Assembly: GCA_944389895.1 (NCBI GenBank)
Contig: CALXOA010000038.1
Coordinates: 1 to 64,000, forward strand
Direction of reading: 5' to 3'
DNA length: 64,000 nucleotides
Source of the DNA: an uncultured Victivallis sp.
Lineage (GTDB): Bacteria > Verrucomicrobiota > Lentisphaeria > Victivallales > Victivallaceae
Positions 1 through 8,887 of this stretch are shown in pieces. A program made the translations under genes and the position numbers. The notes under the pieces are model-generated. The model was not told the origin of the DNA. It ran no database searches and saw only the letters and a program-made list of their open reading frames with translations. Within the stretch, counting starts at the first letter, position 1. Each line of letters opens with the position of its first letter.

Positions 1-2946
1 GGGCCCCGGAGCAAGTTTCACCATCTGCCGTTCCTGGACGACCGTCGAACCGGGCTGCCCGCCGTTGCGGTATTCGATGAAGAGTTCCTTGAAACGGTTG
101 GAGGCGGGATCCCCGCCGAGGAGATTGTTTTCGACCTTGAAGTCGAGTCCGGAAGGTGTCTGCAGCTTGCGGACATGCTCCGTAACATCGCGTCCGGTCT
201 TTTCGCCGCGGGCGCGGTAAACCGCTTTGACGATCTCCAGCTCCGGCAGTTTTTCTCCCTGACGGAAGGCGGTCAATGCCGGTTTCGAATCCGAAGGCGT
301 GAATACTACGAAACGGGACTCCCGCGGATCGAGCATGATCGGCATGGAAACGTGACTTCCCGTGTTCTGCCAGACCGTGAACGGTTTGATTTCTCCGGTG
401 AGCGGATCCCAGGATTCTGGTACTTTCCCCGCTCCGGCCCGGAACGATACATTGCCGTCGTAGACCAGATCGCTGTCGTTGTTCACGAAGTAGATCTCGA
501 CCTCTCCCACTTTGCGGTGCAGCACATTGAGCCCGAGGGGAACCTTGAAGTCGGGAGCGATTCCGGCCGTCCTCAGGATTTCCACCGGGTTGTTGTTGAC
601 GATCAACCGCCCGCGTCCCACTTTGCGCATCGACCGGTGGACCGGCTTGTCTCCCCAGAGTTTTGCCACCAATGCGGCATATTCCGTATCGGACGCACTC
701 CCTCCGGAGAGTGTGGGCGACCCCAGCGGTACCAGACCGGCTACGGTTGCTCCGGCTTCGAGGAGTTCCTCAACCTTTTTCAACGTCGCCAGCGAGAGAT
801 TGCGATCGTTTCCGAGGCTGAGCACGGCGTAGGTGGCTCCCGACGGCGCGACCAGCCGGCCGTCGACGCACTTCAAATTCTCCATCAGATCATCCCAGCA
901 GCAGAGGTCGATACTGTAACCGTCGGGAGCTGTTCCTCCCCCGTTGGGGCGGCTTTCGCCGGTGAGGATCAATAGATCGGCAACCTTCCGGCCCTGCTGA
1001 AGCAGATATTGTGCCCGGGCGATATAGTCGGTCCAGCCGTTGCCGTACTTCCACCAGGTGTTGTTGCGGTTCAGATGGGCGCCGTGGCGTCCGAGTGTGA
1101 TGCCGGGCCGGACATTCAGCAGCGGCTGGTGTACGAAACTGTGCATGATCAGCGCCGAGATCCCGCCCGCCCAGGCGCGGTCGCCATACTCCTTGAGCTG
1201 GCGGGGATCCTGCTGCCAGCGTCCCGGCATCGCCTCGGTGGTGAATGATTCCGCGCCGACCCGCGAACGGCCGTGGAAGTTGGCGGCGGAACTCTGAAGC
1301 AGTCCCGGTTTCCCGTTCCAGCCGATCCAGAACTCCCCGGTCGGGATGTCCGCGCTCCGGGCGCAGCGCAGATTGTCGAAGGGGCCACCATAGGTTTCGG
1401 TGATCGCGATCAATCCGTTTTTATGGCAGAGTTCGGTGAAATAATCATAGTAGTTTTCGGCAAAGAGATCCGAAACCGTCCGCTGGAAGTCATAAAGGAA
1501 CCGGGCCGATTCCACCGGCGTGCCGATCACGTACCCGAGGGCGGCGGGCAGATAGGGCATCAGGTCGTAGCCGCGCCGCTTCCGGAACTCTTCGGGAAAC
1601 TCTGCCGTCCAGTTCTGACCGCCGACTTCGTAACTGTCGATCGTCGCGTATTTCAGGACTCCGGTCTCCCGGACGTCGTCGAGCAGGATTTTCATCATGT
1701 GTGGCCAATGAGCGTCAAGACCGCGTTTCGAAAGCTTGTCACACTCCAGTCCCCGCAGAGAGGCCGGAGCGTTGCATGCTCCGGTGGAGGTGTGCCCGAT
1801 CCGCAGGATTGTCCAGTTTCCGGCCGGTGCGTCCCAGTCGAGGGTGCCGTCCGGTTTCAACCGGTCACCGAGCCGGAGCAGCTTCCCGGGATCGATGCCG
1901 GGCGCTTTCGCATATCCTTCCGAGGGTGGCACATAGCCGAAGGAGGCTGCCGAAGAGTTCTTGCTTCCGATCCCCGCGATCATCGGCATCGGCAGCAGAC
2001 GGATGTCATCCACCCGGATGTCGGCCGGCCGGATCCACACCGGGAAGGGGCGGTGCAGGAACGTGAAACGGAAAAACTTCGCTTTCACAGGCTTGTCGCC
2101 GAGTGAGACCAGTTTGGGATCCCCCTTGTCGTTGTGAATCCCCTGTGACAGCGTTCCTGCTTTCCTGAAGTTCCGGCCATCGTCGGAAATCTCTACTTCC
2201 GCGTTGATGTAGAGGGCTCTTGCTCCGAACTTGATTTCGGCAAAACGGGCCTCATAGGGTTCCGAAAACTGGAATGTGACGGATCCCCTGCCGCCTTTTT
2301 CCGCCGTCGGAAAGTTGATGAATGTGGTTCGGTCTCCATCGGCCACTGCCGCCGGATTTTCCGCTTTGAAGTCAAGTGTGATTTCCGGCTGCGGCATCGG
2401 TGTCCCGGAGGGGAAAGCATAAACTTCAATATCGCGATAGTAGTCGTGGCGGGTTTCCGGCTGCACAAGTTTGAACGGCCCTTTCGCCGGGCCGGTGACT
2501 GCGAGTTCGGTGGCCACGAGATACTGCATGGAATCGGCCGGTTTGATCCACGGCCCCCCCGAGCTCGACCAGCCGGGGCAGTTGTGCACACCGAGCTGCA
2601 ATCCCAGCCGTTGCGCCTCTTCCGCCGCATGCTTGAAGAGTTGACGCCAGGCCGGCGTCATGATCTGTGGCCAGTCGCCCGGCGGCATGCTGCTCATCGC
2701 CGGGGCGAAAACGTGGGCTGCGCCGTAACCGATCTCCTTCATCGATTCGAGGTCGGCGGTGATTCCCTCCGGGGTCACGAAACGACTTGACCAGTGCCAC
2801 CACGTTTCCGCTTTCGCCTCCTGGGGCGGCGAAGCAAATCCCTGCCGCAGGCCGGCAACGTCATCGGCCGCCGTCGGAATCGCCGCCAGTCCCAGCAAAG
2901 CCGACAGCGCGGTCATTCCGGAAAACCGGAAGAGTTTCTTTTCCAT
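1..2946 (-). CDS. Secreted glycoside hydrolase family 106-like (alpha-L-rhamnosidase type), 3' part outside window
   Basis: The frame is open from ATG at 2946 down to base 1 (982 codons), so the C-terminus lies outside the window. An N-terminal signal peptide ends near residue 28 (AIPTAADD). Next comes a GH106-like start: TWWHW near residue 44, then LGVHNCPGWSSSGGPW around residues 125-140. Further in are TETYGGPFDN, GEFW, VGAESFT, MHSFVHQP and LLQQGRKVADLL, the order seen in the GH106 catalytic (beta/alpha)8 region. GH106 enzymes remove alpha-L-rhamnose from pectic and other polysaccharides. The protein is probably exported to the periplasm or surface. An AAGGG ribosome site precedes the start. 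The gene has its own promoter (3000-3028) overlapped by a 15-bp palindrome. The exact substrate cannot be read from sequence. Confidence 0.85.
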   Translation of the reverse strand, partial: MEKKLFRFSGMTALSALLGLAAIPTAADDVAGLRQGFASPPQEAKAETWWHWSSRFVTPEGITADLESMKEIGYGAAHVFAPAMSSMPPGDWPQIMTPAWRQLFKHAAEEAQRLGLQLGVHNCPGWSSSGGPWIKPADSMQYLVATELAVTGPAKGPFKLVQPETRHDYYRDIEVYAFPSGTPMPQPEITLDFKAENPAAVADGDRTTFINFPTAEKGGRGSVTFQFSEPYEARFAEIKFGARALYINAEVEISDDGRNFRKAGTLSQGIHNDKGDPKLVSLGDKPVKAKFFRFTFLHRPFPVWIRPADIRVDDIRLLPMPMIAGIGSKNSSAASFGYVPPSEGYAKAPGIDPGKLLRLGDRLKPDGTLDWDAPAGNWTILRIGHTSTGACNAPASLRGLECDKLSKRGLDAHWPHMMKILLDDVRETGVLKYATIDSYEVGGQNWTAEFPEEFRKRRGYDLMPYLPAALGYVIGTPVESARFLYDFQRTVSDLFAENYYDYFTELCHKNGLIAITETYGGPFDNLRCARSADIPTGEFWIGWNGKPGLLQSSAANFHGRSRVGAESFTTEAMPGRWQQDPRQLKEYGDRAWAGGISALIMHSFVHQPLLNVRPGITLGRHGAHLNRNNTWWKYGNGWTDYIARAQYLLQQGRKVADLLILTGESRPNGGGTAPDGYSIDLCCWDDLMENLKCVDGRLVAPSGATYAVLSLGNDRNLSLATLKKVEELLEAGATVAGLVPLGSPTLSGGSASDTEYAALVAKLWGDKPVHRSMRKVGRGRLIVNNNPVEILRTAGIAPDFKVPLGLNVLHRKVGEVEIYFVNNDSDLVYDGNVSFRAGAGKVPESWDPLTGEIKPFTVWQNTGSHVSMPIMLDPRESRFVVFTPSDSKPALTAFRQGEKLPELEIVKAVYRARGEKTGRDVTEHVRKLQTPSGLDFKVENNLLGGDPASNRFKELFIEYRNGGQPGSTVVQERQMVKLAPGP

Positions 2947-2991
2947 GTAACCCTTTTCCCCCTTTCTGTATCACGGTGTTTCCAGTGGAAG

Positions 2992-3006
2992 TCATAATTA
3001 TTATGA
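2992..3006. promoter_or_regulatory. Palindrome over the GH106 -10 box (possible operator)
   Basis: TCATAAT-T-ATTATGA is a perfect 15-bp inverted repeat with a single central base. It covers the -10 element of the GH106 promoter, a position where a bound repressor would block transcription. No regulator gene is adjacent. The AT-rich composition makes chance occurrence possible. Confidence 0.4.
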
Positions 3007-3028
3007 ATCATGATGGTTCTGAAGTCAA
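3000..3028 (-). promoter_or_regulatory. Promoter of the GH106 gene
   Basis: Read on the minus strand there is TTGACT (3023-3028), a spacer of 17 bases, and CATAAT (3000-3005). The box lies about 55 bases upstream of the ATG. It is sigma-70-like by inspection only. Confidence 0.55.
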
Positions 3029-3205
3029 TCCTCCCGGCCTGAAATTTTTCTGTAAAAAGTTGTTTTTTTTTACATTACTTCTCCTGTCATGATCCATTTC
3101 CGGCAGGTTGAGGCTTCCGTTCGGATTGCGGGGAGGGCGGCTTTTGTCGAAAAAAACATCACAGGCTGCTTTTTTTGTTGACTTTTCGGTGTATATTACC
3201 TCATT

Positions 3206-4528
3206 ATGGAAAAGAAACACGATCTGCAATACAAAGACCTGGTTCTGCTGCCGCGCCGGTGGTTTCCGCTGCCGAAGCTCGACGGCTACATCCTGCGGGA
3301 ATTTCTGATCAAGTACAGTGTACTGCTGCTGGTATTCGTCATTCTCTTCATTCTGGGGGATGTCTACCGGGACATCTCCGACTTTCTCGAGGCGAAGGCC
3401 TCTTATCAGAGCATTCTGCTGTACCTCGGGTACAAGCTGCCCGGGAACATCCGGTTCATTCTGCCGATTTCGATGCTGCTCGGGTGCATGTGGACGATGG
3501 CGACTTTCGGCAAGAACATGGAGATTACCGCGATGCGTGCTTCGGGCGTTTCGCTGTTCCGTTGCGGTGGCCCGATTCTGCTGGTCGGTCTGGTCGTGAC
3601 CGCGATCAACATCTACTTCAACGAGGCGATGGTCCCATTCACCGAACGTCAGGCGGAAATCATCCGTGACGAAGCGGTTGATCGACGGCGCCATGTCCAG
3701 AATCTGCTGGCGTTCCGCAGTTCCGATCAGCAGCGGCACTGGCTCTTCCAGACCTTCACCGCTGACGCAGTCCAGAATGACGTGACCGTGAAGACCTTCT
3801 GGAACGACGGGCTGGCCGATGCGATCATCTTCAGTCGCGGGCCGTCTGAACAACGCCGGTTGATTGAGAAGATCTTCCCGAACAAGGCACAGCGCCTGCT
3901 CGCGCTTCCGGCTGCTGAATTGCCGGATGCGGTGCGACGGGAACTGAGGGGGCGCAAGGTGGATTTCCATGCCAGTCGGGTCTTCTATGATGAAGAGCGC
4001 GAAGAGTGGACTTTTTCCCACGGTACCTTCATCAGTTACGATCGTAACGATGAGACCCGTTTTGAGGCGAGTCGCGGCACTTCTGCCATGCATGATGAAC
4101 TGCCTTATGCGAAACTCGTGTTCGGGGCGAAGCTGATTCCCGAGACTCCGGATGACATCCTGAATGCAATCAAGGAGAAGGATGATCTGCCGACTCTGGT
4201 GATCTGGGATCTGGTCCGGCGCAATCCGAATATGCCTGAGCGTGTCAAGGCGATCTATATGACGGTGTTCTATTACCGGCTCGCTTTCCCGTGGGCCTGT
4301 TTTCTGGCGGTTTTTCTCGGCATTCCTCTGGCGACCAAGAATGAGCGTACCGGCAGCCTGATGGCGATCATCACCGCGGTGGCGATCATCGTGATCTACA
4401 TTGTGATTGCGCAGGTGTTTCTGGTATTCGGCAAGGGGGGGATTCTCAACCCGATGTTCGCCGGACTGGCTCCGACGGCCGCATTCATCATATGCGGGGC
4501 GATCCGCATTGCCTGCGACCGCAACTGA
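3206..4528 (+). CDS. lptG: LptG-like YjgP/YjgQ family permease
   Basis: This is a membrane subunit of the LPS export complex LptBFG, which extracts LPS from the inner membrane. The protein has 440 residues. Family features are an N-terminal LDGYILREFLIKY, a first membrane segment, FILPISMLLG, and EITAMRASGVS around residue 110. A soluble beta-rich middle and three C-terminal membrane segments follow. It is longer than the usual ~360 residues, with 24 extra residues before LDGYI. A second homologue (LptF-like) lies at 35921, so the pair is split over two loci. No Shine-Dalgarno precedes the ATG, and a TATATT box (3192-3197) sits only 8 bases upstream, suggesting a leaderless or nearly leaderless mRNA. 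The F versus G assignment rests on resemblance only. Confidence 0.85.
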   Translation: MEKKHDLQYKDLVLLPRRWFPLPKLDGYILREFLIKYSVLLLVFVILFILGDVYRDISDFLEAKASYQSILLYLGYKLPGNIRFILPISMLLGCMWTMATFGKNMEITAMRASGVSLFRCGGPILLVGLVVTAINIYFNEAMVPFTERQAEIIRDEAVDRRRHVQNLLAFRSSDQQRHWLFQTFTADAVQNDVTVKTFWNDGLADAIIFSRGPSEQRRLIEKIFPNKAQRLLALPAAELPDAVRRELRGRKVDFHASRVFYDEEREEWTFSHGTFISYDRNDETRFEASRGTSAMHDELPYAKLVFGAKLIPETPDDILNAIKEKDDLPTLVIWDLVRRNPNMPERVKAIYMTVFYYRLAFPWACFLAVFLGIPLATKNERTGSLMAIITAVAIIVIYIVIAQVFLVFGKGGILNPMFAGLAPTAAFIICGAIRIACDRN

Positions 4529-4562
4529 CGATGTTGCCGATTCAAACGAGGAGGGCTTTCCC

Positions 4563-5123
4563 ATGGATAATGCTGCCGCGCGTTTTTCGCAGTCCGAACA
4601 TGCCGCGATTCTGAAATTTGTCCGCGGCGTGATCGCCGCCAATCTGGCCGGTGAAAATCTGCCCGCGAGACCGGAAATTGCGTTGCTGGCCGAGCCGGGC
4701 AGTTGCTTCGTGACGTTGCACGATGCCGATGGTGAACTGCGCGGCTGCATCGGCAACATTGAAGCCTTTGAACCGCTCGGGGAAAATCTGATCCGCAATG
4801 CGTTGAACGCGGCCTTCAGCGATCCGCGTTTTCCGCTGCTCGATCCGGAGGAGCTCCCGGAGATCTCGCTGGAGGTCTCGATTCTGACGCCCCCGCGAAC
4901 CATCGCTTCGCCGGCGGAGTTCCGGGTCGGCACCGATGGAATCATTCTGCGCGTCGGCGGCCGCGGTGCTGTTTTTCTGCCGCAGGTTGCCCCGGAGCAG
5001 GGGTGGGATCGCGAAACCACGCTCGCTTATCTTTCACGCAAGGCGGGACTTCCCTCCGACGGCTGGCGGTCGCCGGAGGCCCGGTTTGCACTCTTTCAGG
5101 CCGAAGTTTTCAGTGAGGCGTAA
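4563..5123 (+). CDS. AMMECR1 domain protein (AmmeMemoRadiSam system protein A)
   Basis: The protein has 186 residues. The start at 4563 is chosen because GAGGAGG (4548-4554) lies just upstream. The family signature LRGCIGNIE sits near residue 60, followed by DPRFP near residue 92 and a C-terminal VAPEQGWD region. AMMECR1 proteins are widely conserved; their biochemical role is still unclear, and in bacteria they often occur with a Memo-family protein and a radical SAM protein. Neither partner is in this window. The gene follows lptG by 34 bases and probably shares its transcript. Confidence 0.85.
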   Translation: MDNAAARFSQSEHAAILKFVRGVIAANLAGENLPARPEIALLAEPGSCFVTLHDADGELRGCIGNIEAFEPLGENLIRNALNAAFSDPRFPLLDPEELPEISLEVSILTPPRTIASPAEFRVGTDGIILRVGGRGAVFLPQVAPEQGWDRETTLAYLSRKAGLPSDGWRSPEARFALFQAEVFSEA

Positions 5124-5135
5124 GAGGAGTTACGC
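5118..5135. terminator. Palindrome joining the stop codons of two convergent genes
   Basis: GCGTAA, a 6-base loop, then TTACGC form a perfect stem. The TAA on the left is the AMMECR1 stop and the TTA on the right is the speE stop on the other strand. There is no T-tract, so termination activity is uncertain. Confidence 0.35.
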
Positions 5136-5966
5136 ATTCAGGAGCCGCGTCACGAAATTCGGTGTGGTGAAGGCGGCGCGGTGCAGTTCCGTATTGTAAT
5201 AGCGCAGTTGCCGGGCCAGTTCCGGCGGTATGGGGCGTGCCGGGATACGCACATCTTCGCGGTCGCCTGCCACACAGGCCCCGATCATTCCGGTCGGATA
5301 GGTCGGAACCATGATCGAAGCGTAGCCGGTTGAACGGAAAATCCTCTTTGAGACCGCGTTCAGCCGTGCGACGATCTCTGGCAGCAGATAAGGAGATTCC
5401 GCCTGGGTGGCGATTACGCCGCCGGGCCGCAGGGCGCGTTTCATGTCACGGTAGAAAGCCTCCCCGAACAACGGCGCCCCCGGACCGCCGGGATCGGTTG
5501 AGTCGACGATGATCACATCGTAGCTCTCCGGCTTGTCTTTGACGAACTCTGATCCGTCGGCGATGTGGACTCTGACCCGCGGGTCGTCGTACCCACAGGA
5601 AATTTCCGGCAGAAATTCGCGGGCAACGTTGATTACCTCTTCATCGATCTCGCAGATGTCGATGGTTTCAAGCTCCGGATGGCGGCCGAGTTCCCGCAAC
5701 ACCCCGCCGTCACCGCCGCCGATCACCAGCGCACGGCGTGGATTGTCGTGTGCGAACATCGGGAGATTGGCGAGCATTTCATGGTAGGCGAACTCGTCGA
5801 AGTCGGTCAGCTGGATGATTCCGTCTAGGAGAAGCAACCTGCCGAGTTTCTTCGTCTGGTAGAGTTCAATCTTCTGATATTTCGACTGACGACGGCAGAG
5901 TTCGGCTTCCACCTGCACGGTCATGCCGAATCCATTCATCGCCTCGGTTACCCAGAAATCAGCCAT
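5130..5966 (-). CDS. speE: Spermidine/polyamine aminopropyltransferase
   Basis: It transfers an aminopropyl group from decarboxylated S-adenosylmethionine to putrescine in the cytoplasm. The 278-residue product shows LLLDGIIQLTDFDEFAYHEM near residues 46-65, the nucleotide-binding loop VIGGGDGGVLRE (81-92), and the catalytic-region DSTDPGGPG (155-163). The YNTELHRAAF region near the C-terminus is also typical of SpeE. ATG at 5966 is preferred over in-frame upstream codons because GGGAGG precedes it. The gene follows the PurF-like gene by 25 bases on the same strand and so is likely co-transcribed with it. No S-adenosylmethionine decarboxylase gene is nearby. Confidence 0.93.
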   Translation of the reverse strand: MADFWVTEAMNGFGMTVQVEAELCRRQSKYQKIELYQTKKLGRLLLLDGIIQLTDFDEFAYHEMLANLPMFAHDNPRRALVIGGGDGGVLRELGRHPELETIDICEIDEEVINVAREFLPEISCGYDDPRVRVHIADGSEFVKDKPESYDVIIVDSTDPGGPGAPLFGEAFYRDMKRALRPGGVIATQAESPYLLPEIVARLNAVSKRIFRSTGYASIMVPTYPTGMIGACVAGDREDVRIPARPIPPELARQLRYYNTELHRAAFTTPNFVTRLLNA

Positions 5967-5991
5967 CGGTGCATCCCTCCCGGAAAAAGGC

Positions 5992-7437
5992 TCAGTCAAA
6001 AGTCGGTGGTTCGTCTTCGACGTCCCGCCCCGTCCAGCAGTAGGTGCACACCTTGGAGGGGTCAATGCCGATTGACGCAATGAGGTTCTCCAGTTTCTGG
6101 TACTTCAGGCTGTTCAGGTGCAGCTCCTTGCGGATCTCTTCGACCATTGCGTTGTATTTGTCGGAGCCGTAAACCAGATATTCGCGGATCACATCATCGG
6201 TGAGTTCCCGGGTCTCCAGTTTCGCAATCGCCCGGCGGGCCGCGAGGTCAAGTTCGCTCCGGGAACGGGAGAAGTTGAGAAACCTGCACCCGAAGGCGAG
6301 AGGGGGACAGGCGGAACGCATATGCACCGCTTTCGCGCCGCGCTCGTAGAGTCTCACCACGGTATCTTTGAGCTGAGTTCCCCGAACGATCGAATCATCA
6401 CAGAAGAGCATGCGCTTGTTCTCAATCTGCTCCTGAACCGGAATCAACTTCATTCTTGCAACCAGATCCCGCATCACCTGATTCTGCGGCATGAAACTGC
6501 GTGGCCAGGTCGGCGTATATTTGACGAAACTGCGGCGATAGGGCTTCCCGGCGGCATTGGCGTAGCCGATCGCATGGGCGATCCCGGAGTCGGGAATCCC
6601 GCAGACCGAATCGATCTCCGGGAGCAGATCCCGGTCGTTTTCCGCCATGGACTCCCCGTTGCGGTAACGGGCGCTCTCCGTATTGATCCCTTCGTAACAA
6701 CTTGATGGATACCCGTAATAGACCCAGAAGAAGCTGCAGATTTTCATCGTATCGCCGGGGCCTTTGCGCTGGATCACCTCTTTCGACGTGATTTCGACGA
6801 TTTCGCCAGGTCCGAGCTCATATTTGAATTTGTAATCGAGGTTCGGGAAAGCGGTACTCTCCATCGAAACCGCGAAAGCCCCCGGCTTTTCGCCGAGGAT
6901 CACCGGGGTGCGGCCGTAACGGTCGCGCGCGGCGTAAATCCGGTTGTTGAGCAACACCATCAGCGAGCAGGAACCATCGATTACCCGCTGGGCATATTCG
7001 ATCCCCTCGACGATGGTCGGCCGGCGGTCGATCAGCATGGCGACGATTTCGGTCGGATTGAGTTCTCCGTTGCTTGACTCCGAGAAATGGGAGAACCCGC
7101 GGTCAAAAGCGTCGTGGGCGAGTTTTTCGATGTTGTTGATTTTTCCGACGGTTACCAGCGCATAGTTGCCGAAGCGGCTGGAAATGATCAACGGCTGGTC
7201 CTCATAATCGCTGATGATGCCGATTCCGGAATTGCCGGAAAACTTGCCGATGTCATCATCGAATTTGGAACGGAACTGCGCATTGGTGATGTCATGGATC
7301 CGGCGGGTGAGGCGGTTGTCCGGGCCGCAGACGGCGAGACCGCCGCGTTTGGTCCCGAGGTGAGAATGGTAGTCTGTCCCGTAAAAGATGTCACAAACGC
7401 AGTCATGATCCGCAACGACGCCGAAAAAACCGCCCAT
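5992..7437 (-). CDS. PurF-like amidophosphoribosyltransferase homologue lacking Cys1
   Basis: The 481-residue protein has the two PurF domains: an N-terminal Ntn-hydrolase glutaminase fold and a C-terminal PRTase domain. The PRPP signature MLFCDDSIVRGTQ lies around residues 344-356. True PurF uses an N-terminal Cys exposed by Met removal to hydrolyse glutamine. Here the protein begins M-G-G-F-F-G, so that Cys is Gly. Much of the rest of the N-domain is conserved (GTDYHSHLGTKRGGL, IPDSGIAHA), so the start is probably correct; GAGGG lies 7 bases upstream of ATG 7437. It may use free ammonia or serve another role. Promoter at 7476-7504; speE follows. Confidence 0.85.
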   Translation of the reverse strand: MGGFFGVVADHDCVCDIFYGTDYHSHLGTKRGGLAVCGPDNRLTRRIHDITNAQFRSKFDDDIGKFSGNSGIGIISDYEDQPLIISSRFGNYALVTVGKINNIEKLAHDAFDRGFSHFSESSNGELNPTEIVAMLIDRRPTIVEGIEYAQRVIDGSCSLMVLLNNRIYAARDRYGRTPVILGEKPGAFAVSMESTAFPNLDYKFKYELGPGEIVEITSKEVIQRKGPGDTMKICSFFWVYYGYPSSCYEGINTESARYRNGESMAENDRDLLPEIDSVCGIPDSGIAHAIGYANAAGKPYRRSFVKYTPTWPRSFMPQNQVMRDLVARMKLIPVQEQIENKRMLFCDDSIVRGTQLKDTVVRLYERGAKAVHMRSACPPLAFGCRFLNFSRSRSELDLAARRAIAKLETRELTDDVIREYLVYGSDKYNAMVEEIRKELHLNSLKYQKLENLIASIGIDPSKVCTYCWTGRDVEDEPPTFD

Positions 7438-7475
7438 AGATAGCCCTCGAAGATAGGTTGAAAGTATTCCTTTTG

Positions 7476-7504
7476 AATTTACAGCCGAACAGCTCTGTTT
7501 GCAA
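7476..7504 (-). promoter_or_regulatory. Promoter of the purF-like/speE operon
   Basis: On the minus strand TTGCAA (7499-7504), 17 bases, TAAATT (7476-7481). It lies about 39 bases upstream of the ATG at 7437. Confidence 0.55.
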
Positions 7505-7759
7505 CTGCTTCTCCGGAAAAAAAGGGGTGAATCCTGTACGAAAATCATGTTCAGAGGCCGATTGTTTTTTCGGAATGGAGGCGATCGCAGGAATTTTTCA
7601 TCGAGTACGCTGGCAACCGGCGGCCTGTGTGGTATAGCAGATCCCGGCATGGATGGGAAATGTTTTTCCGGCGGATCTCTCCTGCCGTTCTGTCTGTGGA
7701 ACGTTTTGCGTACTTACGAGAAGTGAACGCAGCCGGCGGAAACGGCCGGAGGAGGCTTT
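7505..7759. other. Intergenic stretch between the purF-like promoter and the sialidase pseudogene
   Basis: No coding region with recognisable features was seen on either strand. A small inverted repeat (CCGGC/GCCGG, about 7734-7746) precedes the pseudogene's ribosome site. A degenerate TGGCAA-17-TATAGC element near 7611-7639 could be the old promoter of the pseudogene. Confidence 0.4.
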
Positions 7760-8691
7760 ATGCGATTGACATTGCAGAGGTTCGGAACCGGTTTCGATGG
7801 AGCACGGTGCTTCGTTCATGCCCGGGGTGGCGTTTCACCGGATGGGGGCGAGGCCGTCATCACCGCATTGTGCAATCTACCGGAACGATGAATTGTGTCC
7901 ACAGCCGTGCCCCTGATACACCATGTACAGTGTATTCGATGCCGCAGCCGGTCGCTGGAGTTTGCCGGAGATCCTCGGGATGCCGGGCGAGTCTTTCAAC
8001 AGTAGCGCCGGATGCACCCAGCGGGTTGATCTCGAGAACGGCGAAATCCTGTTGCCGGTCTACTTCATGAAACAGGGAAAGAGCGTTGTTCCGGGGGAGA
8101 ATTTTTACGAATCGGTCATGGTTCGCTGTTCTTTCTCGGGAGAGCGGATGCGCGTTCTTGAAATCGGGGCGCCCCTCGGCATCGATTCCCCACGTGGCTT
8201 GTATGAGCCGTCGCTGATCCGCATCGGATCGGATTTCTATCTGACGATGCGCAACGATCGATGCGGATATGTTGCACACAGCCGGGACGGCCTGAACTTT
8301 ACTCCGCTCCGGGAATGGCTCTTCGATGACGGCGAACTTGGCAGCTGGAATACGCAGCAGCACTGGATCGCCCTCGGGGAGCGTCTTTACCTGGTCTACA
8401 CCCGGCGGGGTGCCGGAAACGACCACATCTTCCGGAACAGGGCGCCTCTTTTCATCGCCGAGGTGGATCGGGAGACGCTCCGGGTGATACGGTCTTCGGA
8501 ACGGGTTGCGGTGCCGGAACGGGGAGCGCGTCTGGGTAACTTCGGTTGCGTCCGGGGTCAGTGACCGGGAGTCGTGGATCATTGTTTCCGAGTGGATGCA
8601 GACGACCCCGCCGGATCCATTCGACTGGAGACGCTGTATGAGTTACGGCAGCGACAACTCCGTTTTCATCTGCAGGGTCTGTTCCGGTTGA
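7760..8691 (+). pseudogene. Decayed sialidase-like (BNR/Asp-box) gene
   Basis: A good start remains: GGAGGAGG (7748-7755) before ATG 7760. The first piece reads FGTGFDGARCFVHARGGV, typical of the N-terminus of sialidase-family hydrolases, and stops at 7889-7891. The reading then resumes in another frame at about 7917 (YSVFDAAAGRW, STAGCTQRVDL-like, GEILLPVYF, LYEPSLIRI, YVAHSRDGLNF, TQQHWIAL). That frame closes at about 8564 just after LGNFGCV. A shift by one base near 8551 (a GTCCGGGGTC run) restores SDRESWIIVSEWMQT and YGSDNSVF up to the stop at 8689-8691. The junction near 7890 also appears to lack an internal segment of the family. The gene is therefore broken by at least two frame changes and probably a deletion. 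Confidence 0.8.
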
Positions 8692-8741
8692 GCACCTTGC
8701 CCGGTGGAACGATAAAAAAAGAAAAAAAAGGTGGCAGCGGC

Positions 8742-8770
8742 TTGCATTTTCATTTGAAGTGGAGTATTTT
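8742..8770 (+). promoter_or_regulatory. Promoter of the ribosomal protein/rpoA operon
   Basis: TTGCAT (8742-8747), 17 bases, TATTTT (8765-8770). It lies about 180 bases upstream of rpmJ, leaving a long leader. Confidence 0.6.
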
Positions 8771-8866
8771 AAACAATCAAAATATGCGGGAACGCTTTCA
8801 TATCGCTCTTTCCACCGCTCGTGAACAGCGGATTCCGCAGGAGTATCAAGCTCAGGACAAAGTTGT

Positions 8867-8887
8867 CGGCGAAATTTTTTTTCGCCG
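8867..8887 (+). promoter_or_regulatory. Leader hairpin of the rpmJ-rplQ operon
   Basis: CGGCGAAA, a loop of five T, then TTTCGCCG form a perfect 8-bp stem inside the 5' leader. A T-tract after the stem is absent, so it looks more like a structural or binding element than a terminator. Confidence 0.4.

Noticed and set aside
3178..3197. TTGACT with TATATT as a normal promoter for the lptG-like gene
   Set aside because: The spacer is only 8 bases, so the two boxes cannot work as a standard pair; only the TATATT position is kept as suggestive.
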